Below, piece by piece: positions 7,491 through 14,668 of a DNA stretch of 21,576 bases (positions are counted from its first letter, which is position 1; each line of letters begins with the position of its first letter). The notes beneath the pieces were generated by a model. The model worked only from the letters and a program-made list of their open reading frames with translations, ran no database searches and was not told where the DNA came from. The position numbers and the translations under genes were made by a program. This stretch comes from Christensenella sp. UBA3857. GTDB taxonomy: Bacteria; Bacillota; Clostridia; Christensenellales; CAG-138. The stretch is from NCBI GenBank assembly GCA_002392505.1, contig DGHD01000040.1, forward strand, positions 1-21,576, read 5' to 3'.

Positions 7491-8477
7491 TCAATTCTTC
7501 CTTGTCCCGTGCCCGTGCCTGAAGAGCTGCCTGTTGTCCATCGACCACTGTCTTTCGGTGAACTGACCCACCTCCACGCCGGAGAGCGCGTCGAACATCT
7601 CAAACATACGGGCGTCGAGCATATCGATCTCGGAAACGATCTCCGCCTCCGGGAACATCGGGAATTTGGGCGAGCCGAAATCCGGCTGACCGTGATGTGA
7701 AAGCAGTATGTGCGAAACGAGCGTCGTCAGCTCCTCGGGAAGCTGGAGCTCCGCCGCCGCCTGCTCCACCATCGAAACGCCCATGTTGATATGCCCCATC
7801 AGCTGACCGCGCATGGAGTACGCCGTGGCGACGCCGAGCGGACCGACGTCAAGCTCCTCCGTCTTGGCGATATCGTGCAGTATCACGCCGCAGTAGACGA
7901 GGTCGCTCGAAAGCTCGGGATAAAGGGGCTTGTAGACCTCCACGACCTTTTTGGCGATCTCGAGCATCGTTCCGGTATGGAACATGAGCCCGCCGCGGCA
8001 GGCGTGATGCAGCCTCAGCGCCGCGGGATAGCTCTCTATCGCTTCCTTCCTGCCGCGCAGGAGGTACTGCGTGAGCAGCGTCAGATCCTTGTCGGCAAAG
8101 GTATCGGCAAACTCATAGATCCTGCGGAAGGTATCCTCCCCGTCGATGGGCGAGCTTGCGACGATCGCGCTCATATCCACGGAGTCCGATTCGGTCTTGT
8201 GGCGTATGCGGTCGATCTTGAGCTGTTCGACGTCCTTCCACAGATTGACCGTGCCCCTGACCTTTATTATATCGCCGACGGCGAACACGCCGTGCGTTTC
8301 CGTCCTGTAATCCCAGAGCTTGGCGTTCACCTCTCCGCCCGCGTCGGCAAGCGTAAAATCAAGGTAATCCGCGCCCTTCACGTTGTTCTTGACCTGCACC
8401 GATTTGACAAGGCAGAAGCCCTCCACCGCGCCGGTCGAATTGTTTATGCAGTTGGAAAGCAGATTCATCCTGCCCAT
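7491..8477 (-). CDS. yhaM: 3'-to-5' exoribonuclease, YhaM family
   Basis: This 328-residue cytoplasmic nuclease should trim RNA (and possibly DNA) from the 3' end. The N-terminal OB-fold shows DYLDFTLADAGGEVNAKLWD at about residues 36-55. The HD phosphohydrolase domain shows LHHACRGGLMFHT and the metal motif HDIAKTEE, then SHHGQPDFGSP. Length and order match Bacillus YhaM (about 314). I use the ATG at 8477, which has AAGGGG about 7 bases upstream. The GTG at 8483 would leave no space from that site. It lies 33 bp after the small lipoprotein gene and is probably co-transcribed with it. Confidence 0.9.
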   Translation of the reverse strand: MGRMNLLSNCINNSTGAVEGFCLVKSVQVKNNVKGADYLDFTLADAGGEVNAKLWDYRTETHGVFAVGDIIKVRGTVNLWKDVEQLKIDRIRHKTESDSVDMSAIVASSPIDGEDTFRRIYEFADTFADKDLTLLTQYLLRGRKEAIESYPAALRLHHACRGGLMFHTGTMLEIAKKVVEVYKPLYPELSSDLVYCGVILHDIAKTEELDVGPLGVATAYSMRGQLMGHINMGVSMVEQAAAELQLPEELTTLVSHILLSHHGQPDFGSPKFPMFPEAEIVSEIDMLDARMFEMFDALSGVEVGQFTERQWSMDNRQLFRHGHGTRKN

Positions 8478-8510
8478 ACGCACACCCCTTCCGGTAATAA
8501 GAATGAATTA

Positions 8511-9131
8511 TCAGCCGATCTGTTCAAAGCTGCATTTTCTGATGGAATAAACGGCGGACTCGCTGTCGTAAAGCTCGAGCACGATCGTCGTTTCGGGCTG
8601 ACCGTCCTTGAGCACCTTGACGTTCAGCACGTCGCCGAGCCTCTGCCCCTTGGCGCCGACGAGCTCGTTCGCCCGGGTCACCTCGTAATCATACGACGAA
8701 AGATCGCTGATGAGAACGAAATACCTGCCCTCGGAATAATAGAGCGGCTGCTCCTTCTCGGCGTCGTACTTGGTGTGGAGCATGCTCTTCGGATCGAAGC
8801 CCTTGAAGAGCTCCGCCAGCATCCCGTTCGCATCCTCGAGCGAGACGATCCCGTAGCCCTCCACGTCGGAGCGCTCCAGCCTGCCGGTGTACATGCAAAA
8901 CACCATGTATTCGGCGCTCTTGATGTCGATCCCCTTCTCAACGTCGCATTCGCCGAAAAGCCTGAACGCCGAAGCAAGCTCCTTCGCCCTTTGGATCTGA
9001 GCATCGGTAAGCTCCGCTTCGCCGCCGGTCTGGGGTTTGTCGTCGGTTTTAGCGTCCTTTTTGCAGCCCGCGAACGCCGCCAGCATAACAATGGCGAGCA
9101 GCAGCGCGGTCATCTTAAAAGCCTTCCTCAT
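8511..9131 (-). CDS. Small lipoprotein of unknown function
   Basis: The 206-residue precursor has the signal peptide MRKAFKMTALLLAIVMLAA and a lipobox ending at Cys23 (FAGCKKD), giving a membrane-anchored outside protein. The mature part starts with a charged, flexible linker, followed by about 165 residues of mixed helix and strand with no motif I recognise. The ATG at 9131 has GGAGGT 8 bases upstream. Longer in-frame versions would begin inside or before the promoter at 9165-9193 and are discarded. It is first in an operon with the yhaM-like gene, but there is no obvious functional link between a surface lipoprotein and a cytoplasmic nuclease. Confidence 0.82.
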   Translation of the reverse strand: MRKAFKMTALLLAIVMLAAFAGCKKDAKTDDKPQTGGEAELTDAQIQRAKELASAFRLFGECDVEKGIDIKSAEYMVFCMYTGRLERSDVEGYGIVSLEDANGMLAELFKGFDPKSMLHTKYDAEKEQPLYYSEGRYFVLISDLSSYDYEVTRANELVGAKGQRLGDVLNVKVLKDGQPETTIVLELYDSESAVYSIRKCSFEQIG

Positions 9132-9164
9132 CGGGATCGACCTCCGTTTTTTTATGCTCATTGA

Positions 9165-9193
9165 ATTGTACCATATCGTCCGCCGCATGTCAA
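9165..9193 (-). promoter_or_regulatory. Consensus sigma-A promoter for the lipoprotein-yhaM operon
   Basis: On the minus strand a perfect TTGACA (9193-9188), a 17-base spacer and TACAAT (9170-9165). The -35 box starts right at the end of the T-tract of the cap operon terminator. Confidence 0.9.
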
Positions 9194-9227
9194 AAGAAAA
9201 ACGGACCGGGAGAAGATCCTCGGTCCG
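9191..9227 (-). terminator. Terminator of the cap operon
   Basis: On the minus strand the stem CGGACCG (9227-9221) pairs with CGGTCCG (9208-9202), with GGA/TCC pairing above it, followed by TTTTTCTTTTG. It lies about a dozen bases past the ggt stop codon. Confidence 0.88.
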
Positions 9228-9239
9228 CAATCATTCTTT

Positions 9240-11012
9240 TCAATTCTGTCCCGGGTCTTCCGTTCCGCTGACCTCGAACTTGCCGGAGCGGCGCATATCG
9301 GAGGCGCCGAAGAGCTGCCCGTCCTTCACGCCGACGGCGTTCAGCGCTCCGAAGAACTCCTTGGACGAGTACGCGACCTTGCCGAAGCCGTTCTTCTCGA
9401 GCATGCCGTAGGGATCGATGTATTTCTCATCCTCCACCCTGTAGAAGAAGCCATCCATGTTTATCCTGGGCTTATCGCAGGCGGACTGGAGATCCTCGCC
9501 GTTGAAGTAGCGGCAGAGCACCTGGAACACCGTCTGGGGGATCCTGTCGCCGCCGGAGGAGCCGATCGCGAGCTGGAACCCGTTTTCGCCGAACACGAAC
9601 GTGGGCATAGCGAAGGAGCGGGGACGCTGACCGCGCTGGCAGTAGTTCCTCGCCTCGGGGCTGGTGCTCGAGGTGTCGATCGTGTTGTTGAGGAAGAACC
9701 CGTCCACGTAAATGCCCAGACCGAAGAAGTCCGAAAGCGTGTTCGTGGAGGAGACCATCATGCCGTTCGAATCGATAACGGAGATATGCGTTGTGCTCTC
9801 ATGCTCGGGATCCTGCTCGACGTACTGGGGATTGCCGGACCTTACCATCTCGATAAGCTCCGCCATATGCTCCTCGGAAAGCAGATCGGTGGGCACCTCG
9901 TGATAATCGGGATCGCAGATGTACTTGCGGCGGTCCTTGAGCGTCACGGAGGTGAGCGAAGCCATTATCTTGGCATAGCGGACGACGTCCTCGTCATAAC
10001 TGACGACGTTCACGTTCTCCGCGATATTGAGCATCTGTATGAGCGTCGTACCGGAGAAGGGCGCCGGCGCGGAAACGACGGTATAGCCCTTGTAGGTGCC
10101 GGTCACCGGCTCGCTCACGCGGACGTGATAATTATCGAAATCCTCCTGCGTGATGTTATCCTTTACCGCGGCGAAGATATGCTCCGCGATGCCGCCCTTA
10201 TAGAATGAGTCGCTGCCGAAGCGCTGTATCATTTTAAGGGTGTTCGCAAGCTCCTTCTGATAGACGATCTCGCCCTCTACCAGGAGCCTGTAGCCGTTGA
10301 AGTACTGCGGGGTGCGCTTGCTCGAAAGCTTGGAGCTCGACCTCTGAAGATGCCTTGCGAAGCTCTCCGAAATGGCGAAGCCGTTCTCCGCGTAATCGAT
10401 CGCGGGGGACATGAGGGTCTGCATATCCATCGTGCCGTAGGTATTGTAGACCTCCTCCATGCCGCGGACGAAACCGGGCACGCCCGCCTTCGAAAGCGGA
10501 TCGTTGTGGCGGATGCCCGCCGCGTCGCGGTAATCGAAGAATTTGCTCTCGCCCGTGGAGGGATCGTAAACGAGCATACACCCGCCGCCGCCGATGCCGG
10601 AGGCATACGGCTCGAGCACGGCGAGCGCATAAGCGACGGCGATAGCCGCGTCGACCGCGTTGCCGCCGTTGTTCAGGACCTGCGTGCCGATCATGCTCGC
10701 GATCATGTTGGAGCACGAAACGGCGCCGTTATCGCTCATAACGACTATCTGCGAGGGCTCGGGCGTAACGACGGGACCGAGCGTGGGCGTCGTTTCGGGC
10801 GTCTGCCCGGGCTCGGCGGTGATTATCGCCTGCGTGGGGGGCAGGCTCGTATTGACCTCTATGGGGATATCCGTTTCTTCGGGCAGCAGATTCTTTACGC
10901 GCTTTACCAGCTGCGCACCGTAAGTGACGGAGCTGAAGCCGATGACGAGCACGAGCGCTATGCACACGAACACGATAAGCCCCTTGTTTTTCTGCGGGGA
11001 TCTTTTTTCCAT
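9240..11012 (-). CDS. ggt: Gamma-glutamyltransferase, CapD-like, last gene of the PGA operon
   Basis: This 590-residue Ntn-hydrolase precursor is anchored by one N-terminal span (about residues 11-30). Family marks are GIGGGGCMLVYD, FDYRDAAG with the substrate-binding Arg, and GSSGGDRIPQTVFQ near the end. Self-cleavage is expected before Thr407 (STTHISVID), which becomes the nucleophile. Thr425 lies at the +18 position, as Thr409 does to Thr391 in E. coli. The lid-loop region between LNNTIDT and RPRSF is short, as in enzymes acting on polymers, and the usual second serine of the PLSSM motif is Phe. In Bacillus anthracis, CapD is such a protein and attaches or trims the capsule. A role in glutathione or glutamine breakdown remains possible. 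The gene follows capA by 13 bp, with AAGG overlapping the capA stop. Confidence 0.9.
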   Translation of the reverse strand: MEKRSPQKNKGLIVFVCIALVLVIGFSSVTYGAQLVKRVKNLLPEETDIPIEVNTSLPPTQAIITAEPGQTPETTPTLGPVVTPEPSQIVVMSDNGAVSCSNMIASMIGTQVLNNGGNAVDAAIAVAYALAVLEPYASGIGGGGCMLVYDPSTGESKFFDYRDAAGIRHNDPLSKAGVPGFVRGMEEVYNTYGTMDMQTLMSPAIDYAENGFAISESFARHLQRSSSKLSSKRTPQYFNGYRLLVEGEIVYQKELANTLKMIQRFGSDSFYKGGIAEHIFAAVKDNITQEDFDNYHVRVSEPVTGTYKGYTVVSAPAPFSGTTLIQMLNIAENVNVVSYDEDVVRYAKIMASLTSVTLKDRRKYICDPDYHEVPTDLLSEEHMAELIEMVRSGNPQYVEQDPEHESTTHISVIDSNGMMVSSTNTLSDFFGLGIYVDGFFLNNTIDTSSTSPEARNYCQRGQRPRSFAMPTFVFGENGFQLAIGSSGGDRIPQTVFQVLCRYFNGEDLQSACDKPRINMDGFFYRVEDEKYIDPYGMLEKNGFGKVAYSSKEFFGALNAVGVKDGQLFGASDMRRSGKFEVSGTEDPGQN

Positions 11013-11025
11013 TTAAGTACCAGCC

Positions 11026-12195
11026 TTATTTTGTGATAATGAGTCTTCCGTCCTCTATTTTATAATCCGCGCCCTTTCCCAGATCGGAAGCAAGCGTGCG
11101 GAGGATGATCTTCGATCCGGTGAGCGTGGGCTTGCCCTCCCTCACGTTGAGGGGGACGAGCTCATACGTCACCTTGCCGTCTGCGCCGAAGACGCAGTTC
11201 AAAACCGCGCCGCGCTGGGTCTGGGCATACGCCTCGTCCGCGACGAGGTTGCCGAGACCGTAGAATATGTAGCCGCCGCCGTATTTTTCGGCGGAGAGCA
11301 CCGTCTGCGTGCCGGAGCCTATAACGACGTCCGCGCCGCAGTCGATCAGCATGCGGGAAAGCTTCTTCATATAAGAGGAAGGCTTGAGGAGATAGTATTC
11401 CGCCCAGTTGACGGTGACGGCAATGAACGCGTCGGGATTCTGCTCGCGCAGGTCCCTGATATCCCTATCGATCTGATTGTCCCTGTCGTTATAGGTACGC
11501 AGATCGTAGCTATCAAAGGGGCGTGTCTTGTCGTCCGAAGCCTCTATGCCGACGTGGAGGATGCGAATCCCGTCCTGCTCGAACTCCGTCGTGATGGCGG
11601 CGTCATGGTTCTTGGTGGTATCGATGCCGGAGGCGTTGATCCCCTCGAACGCGAGCGTCCTCGCCGTTTCGAGAGCGCCCTTCGAGCCGTAGCGGAACAT
11701 ATCCACGCTGCCGATCGTCGCGTCGTTCACGCCGAGCTCCGTCAGCGCCTTCGTGACCTCGGTATTGAAGTACTTCTTCGCAAGCTTCGCGTTGGGGTCT
11801 ATTATGAATTTGTTGGAAAGCCTTATCGCGAATGCGCTCTGATACGCCTCGATATAGTCGTCGAGTATCGGATCGTTGATGGGCACGCTCAGGTAATCGG
11901 CTTTGGAGAGCATATCGCGCACGCCGTCGAAATAGGCGGAATAATCCTTCGCGGTAAGGGTCGCTCCGTCGCCGACGCTGTTCACGTTGCCGGTAAACGT
12001 CGCGGTGAAGCCCTCCTTCCCCGCAAGCCCGTCATACTCCGGGATCTTTCCCTCTATCGGGAAATACTTGAGCAGGAAGCACGCGCCGACGAGCACCGCC
12101 GCCATGAGCAGATACCAGAACGGAGACTCCTGTTTGCGCCGCCGGATGCTGCGCTGAACGCGGTATCTTAAGCTTAATTTCTGATTGGGATCCAT
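11026..12195 (-). CDS. capA: CapA/PgsA-like poly-gamma-glutamate protein lacking metal-site residues
   Basis: This 389-residue protein has a basic N-terminal tail, one membrane span (about residues 26-43) and a large outside domain. Family resemblance is clear in LIDCGADVVIG, then YIFYGLGNLVADEAY, and the C-terminal YKIEDGRLII, which matches the end of PgsA. The residues that build the calcineurin-like metal site in CapA proteins are replaced: GD is GN at 69-70, HWGxE is NWAEY at 263-267, and GHHPHV is GSGTQTV at 293-299. The NNH motif is also absent. In Bacillus, PgsA/CapA works with CapB and CapC in polymer synthesis and export. Position and homology support that job here, with catalysis at the metal site unlikely. 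Confidence 0.85.
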   Translation of the reverse strand: MDPNQKLSLRYRVQRSIRRRKQESPFWYLLMAAVLVGACFLLKYFPIEGKIPEYDGLAGKEGFTATFTGNVNSVGDGATLTAKDYSAYFDGVRDMLSKADYLSVPINDPILDDYIEAYQSAFAIRLSNKFIIDPNAKLAKKYFNTEVTKALTELGVNDATIGSVDMFRYGSKGALETARTLAFEGINASGIDTTKNHDAAITTEFEQDGIRILHVGIEASDDKTRPFDSYDLRTYNDRDNQIDRDIRDLREQNPDAFIAVTVNWAEYYLLKPSSYMKKLSRMLIDCGADVVIGSGTQTVLSAEKYGGGYIFYGLGNLVADEAYAQTQRGAVLNCVFGADGKVTYELVPLNVREGKPTLTGSKIILRTLASDLGKGADYKIEDGRLIITK

Positions 12196-12210
12196 GATAA
12201 AGACCTTTCT

Positions 12211-12672
12211 TCAGATCAGGGCGATGATCTGAACGCCGACGTAGACTATCGCCGTGACCGTGACCGTGCCGATGAGGGTGTACTTGATGCCCTGCTTGGC
12301 GATGGTGCTCGCGATGAGGGCGGCGGTGATGACGCCGACGCTGGTCAGCGCGTCTAACGAATCGAATATGCCGCCGAGCGCGAGGTTGAGGAGCAGCCTC
12401 AGAATAAGGGCGATGAACACGAACGCGGCGAACTTGCGCTTGCCGTAGAGCATGACGAGACGGGAAAGCCCGAACTCGACGATGACGTACGCAAGCAGCG
12501 CAATGGCGAGGGTGCTGAGCACAATGCCGGGGCGGCTCAGGTTGAATGTGAGCGCGAGGTAAGCGGGAACGACGATGCCGCCCGCGGAGATGCCGGTGAG
12601 CTCCGTGAAGATAAGACTCACGGCGATGCCCATAATGATCGTCAGATAGACGTAAGACAGTTCAAGTTGCAT
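12211..12672 (-). CDS. capC: Poly-gamma-glutamate synthesis membrane protein CapC/PgsC
   Basis: This 153-residue integral membrane protein has about four to five hydrophobic spans. It aligns from memory with Bacillus PgsC (149 residues) through SLIFTELTGI, GGIVVPAYL, YVIVEFGLSR, MLYGKRKFAA and IASTIAKQGI. It forms the membrane part of the PGA synthase with CapB. It starts 5 bp after the capB stop, with no strong ribosome site. A 12-base palindrome, GGCGTTAACGCC (12681-12692), lies at the end of capB, so translation is probably coupled. Confidence 0.93.
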   Translation of the reverse strand: MQLELSYVYLTIIMGIAVSLIFTELTGISAGGIVVPAYLALTFNLSRPGIVLSTLAIALLAYVIVEFGLSRLVMLYGKRKFAAFVFIALILRLLLNLALGGIFDSLDALTSVGVITAALIASTIAKQGIKYTLIGTVTVTAIVYVGVQIIALI

Positions 12673-12677
12673 ATCGA

Positions 12678-13883
12678 TCAGGCGTTAACGCCATCCTCCT
12701 TTTCCGTTTTTCCGATGCTCATGATGCCTTCGATGAGCTCTTCACCAATGCCGTGTATGTTTCCGATGCCGAATATGACCGCTCCGCCGAGCCTCTTTTT
12801 GATCTCCTCGAGCACCTTCTGGGGTTTGGCGGCGTCAAGATTGACGTATTCCGCCTCGAACTTGCCCTTGCGGTATGCGTCCGTGATGGGCTTGGTGTTC
12901 TTGCCCACGGCGATGACCGTTCTGCAGGGCAGGTTCGGCAGCACGTCCTCCGCCATCTGGCGTGTGCGGTCGCCGCGGTCGCCGCGGCAGTTGGCAAGCA
13001 CGATAAGGTTGTCCTCCGGGCAGCCCCTGTGCTTTACATACTTCCAGATCTCGAGCGTGGATACGGGGTCGTTCGCGGCAAAGCCGTTTACGAAGTAATC
13101 CTCGTTCCCGGGGTCGCCGACGGGATTGACCGTCGCTATTCCGGGATCGGGCGGCGCGGTGAGTATCCCGGCGAGCGCCTCCTCATAATCGATGCCGATC
13201 GCCTCCGCAAGGGCGAGGGGCACGGCGACGTTGTTGGGGAACACCGCGTAATTGAACCTGTCGAGATACCCCTCGGGGATCTTCGACTCGTCCGCGACGA
13301 ACACCTTCGTGTGACGCTTCTTCGCGATCTTCGTGAAATACTCCGTATAATCGGAGGAGCCGAGCACCAGTATGCCGTTGTACGGTATCGTCACCGTGAA
13401 GGCAAGGGCTATCTCGTCGAGCGTCGGGCCCATCTCGTCGATATGATCGGGGAGCACGTTGACGATAACGCCGATATCCGCCTTTATCATCTGCTCCTGA
13501 TAGACCTTCTGGAGCTCCGGCTTGACCGCCATGCACTCGCACACGAGTGCCTCCGCGCCCATGTCCGCCGCGCGCTTTATAACGCCGAGCTGCTCCTTGA
13601 TGTTCGCGCCCTCGGGCTTGCGGTCGATGGGCGCCTCGGGCGCGTTCCAGTAGATCATGCGCGCCGCGCTGCCCGTGGTCTTGCCGACGACCTTTACGCC
13701 GTGGTATTTGAGCATCGCAGTGATCATCCTCGTGATCGTGGACTTGCCCCTGATGCCGTTCACGTTGATGCGCATCGGGATCTTCTCCACCGTTTTGTTA
13801 TGCCTTTGCTTTTCTATTATCCCGAGCACCAGGAACGTTACGGCGCAGACGGAGAATAGTATGTATACGGGTAAAAACTTCAA
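12678..13883 (-). CDS. capB: Poly-gamma-glutamate synthase CapB/PgsB
   Basis: This is the ATP-dependent ligase that joins glutamates through gamma-amide bonds, related to Mur ligases. One N-terminal span (about residues 4-23) anchors it. The P-loop GIRGKST is at 43-49. GKTTGSAARMIYW, CECMAVKPELQ, GVIVNVLPDHIDEMGPTLDE, APPDPG and FVNGFAANDP match Bacillus PgsB closely. I choose a TTG start at 13883 (401 residues): GGAGG lies 7 bases upstream and the protein then begins at the family N-terminus. An ATG at 13916 is possible but would add residues not found in the family. It is the first gene of capB-capC-capA-ggt. No capE/pgsE-type small gene was found. Confidence 0.94.
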   Translation of the reverse strand: MKFLPVYILFSVCAVTFLVLGIIEKQRHNKTVEKIPMRINVNGIRGKSTITRMITAMLKYHGVKVVGKTTGSAARMIYWNAPEAPIDRKPEGANIKEQLGVIKRAADMGAEALVCECMAVKPELQKVYQEQMIKADIGVIVNVLPDHIDEMGPTLDEIALAFTVTIPYNGILVLGSSDYTEYFTKIAKKRHTKVFVADESKIPEGYLDRFNYAVFPNNVAVPLALAEAIGIDYEEALAGILTAPPDPGIATVNPVGDPGNEDYFVNGFAANDPVSTLEIWKYVKHRGCPEDNLIVLANCRGDRGDRTRQMAEDVLPNLPCRTVIAVGKNTKPITDAYRKGKFEAEYVNLDAAKPQKVLEEIKKRLGGAVIFGIGNIHGIGEELIEGIMSIGKTEKEDGVNA

Positions 13884-13933
13884 TCTGATTCCTCCATTAG
13901 CCCGCAAAAAGGGCATAGTATCCCCTTTCGCAA

Positions 13934-13942
13934 ATAATACCA
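13934..13942 (-). promoter_or_regulatory. Likely extended -10 promoter of the cap operon
   Basis: On the minus strand TGGTATTAT (13942-13934) is an extended -10. The -35 region is AT-rich and unclear; TTTTGT lies at 17 bases. The stretch 13930-14010 is much richer in A/T than its surroundings. The resulting leader is about 45 bases and can form an AAAGGG/CCCTTT hairpin (13928-13908). Confidence 0.45.
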
Positions 13943-14010
13943 AATTTTATGTTATCACAAAACCGTACAAAAATCAATATTTGCCTTATTTTTTTTACAA
14001 ATATACGAGA

Positions 14011-14039
14011 TTGCGGCAAACAGATCCGTGTGATATTAT
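14011..14039 (+). promoter_or_regulatory. Promoter of the sigma/serpin operon
   Basis: TTGCGG (14011-14016), a 17-base spacer and TATTAT (14034-14039), with an extended -10 (TGA before it). It looks like a housekeeping promoter. No clear ECF-type AAC motif was recognised. Confidence 0.7.
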
Positions 14040-14094
14040 AAATGTGACCTTATGTACCCTTTTGTCGATTTGATTTATGAAAGGGGAAGTCCCA

Positions 14095-14649
14095 ATGACA
14101 GACCGAAGCATAACCGAGCTTTTCTTTGATCGCGACGAAGAAGCCCTTGCCGTATGCGTCAAGCAGTACGGCCGCATGCTGCGCGCGCTCGCTGTAAGGA
14201 TAATCGGTCCGAACGCGGCCGATGAGGCGGTGAACGACGCCTATCTTGCCGCATGGAATTCGATCCCCCCTCAAAAACCGCAAAGCATGCTTTCGTACCT
14301 TTCGATGCTCACACGGCGCTGTGCGATCGACATTTTGAAGCATGACAACCGCAAGAAGCGCGGCGGCGACGTCTTCATGCTCTCGCTCGAAGAACTCGGC
14401 GAATGCATCCCCGCGGATTCCGCGGAGGCGGAATTCGACGGCGCGCTGCTCAAGGAAAGCGTAAACGGCTTCCTCGGCACGCTTTCCGAAAAAACACGCG
14501 TCGTTTTCATGCAACGATACTTCTGGTCGATGAGCTGCAGCGAGATCGCCGAGCTTAACGGCATGAAGACGAGCGCCGTCAAGATGCAGCTCGCGAGAAC
14601 GCGCGAAAGGCTGCGCCGGCATCTTGAGGAAGAGGGTTTTACGGTTTGA
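14095..14649 (+). CDS. ECF-family RNA polymerase sigma factor
   Basis: This 184-residue sigma-70-like factor directs RNA polymerase to a small set of promoters. Region 2 spans about residues 10-85 (ADEAVNDAYLAAWNSI, then LSYLSMLTRRCAIDILK). Region 4 is C-terminal with a helix-turn-helix (TRVVFMQRYFWSMSCSEIAE, then KTSAVKMQLARTRERLRR). No region 3 is present, as expected for ECF factors. The start at 14095 follows AAGGGGAAG; an ATG at 14077 lies before that site and is rejected. The serpin gene begins 19 bp downstream and is presumably its membrane partner. It is divergent from the cap operon. Confidence 0.92.
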   Translation: MTDRSITELFFDRDEEALAVCVKQYGRMLRALAVRIIGPNAADEAVNDAYLAAWNSIPPQKPQSMLSYLSMLTRRCAIDILKHDNRKKRGGDVFMLSLEELGECIPADSAEAEFDGALLKESVNGFLGTLSEKTRVVFMQRYFWSMSCSEIAELNGMKTSAVKMQLARTRERLRRHLEEEGFTV

Positions 14650-14668
14650 CTGCAAAGAAAGGATCATT

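Noticed and set aside
7710..9164. Open frame of 484 codons on the plus strand over the yhaM-like and lipoprotein genes
   Set aside because: It spans two well-supported minus-strand genes and their promoter, with shadow-type composition and no recognisable domain.
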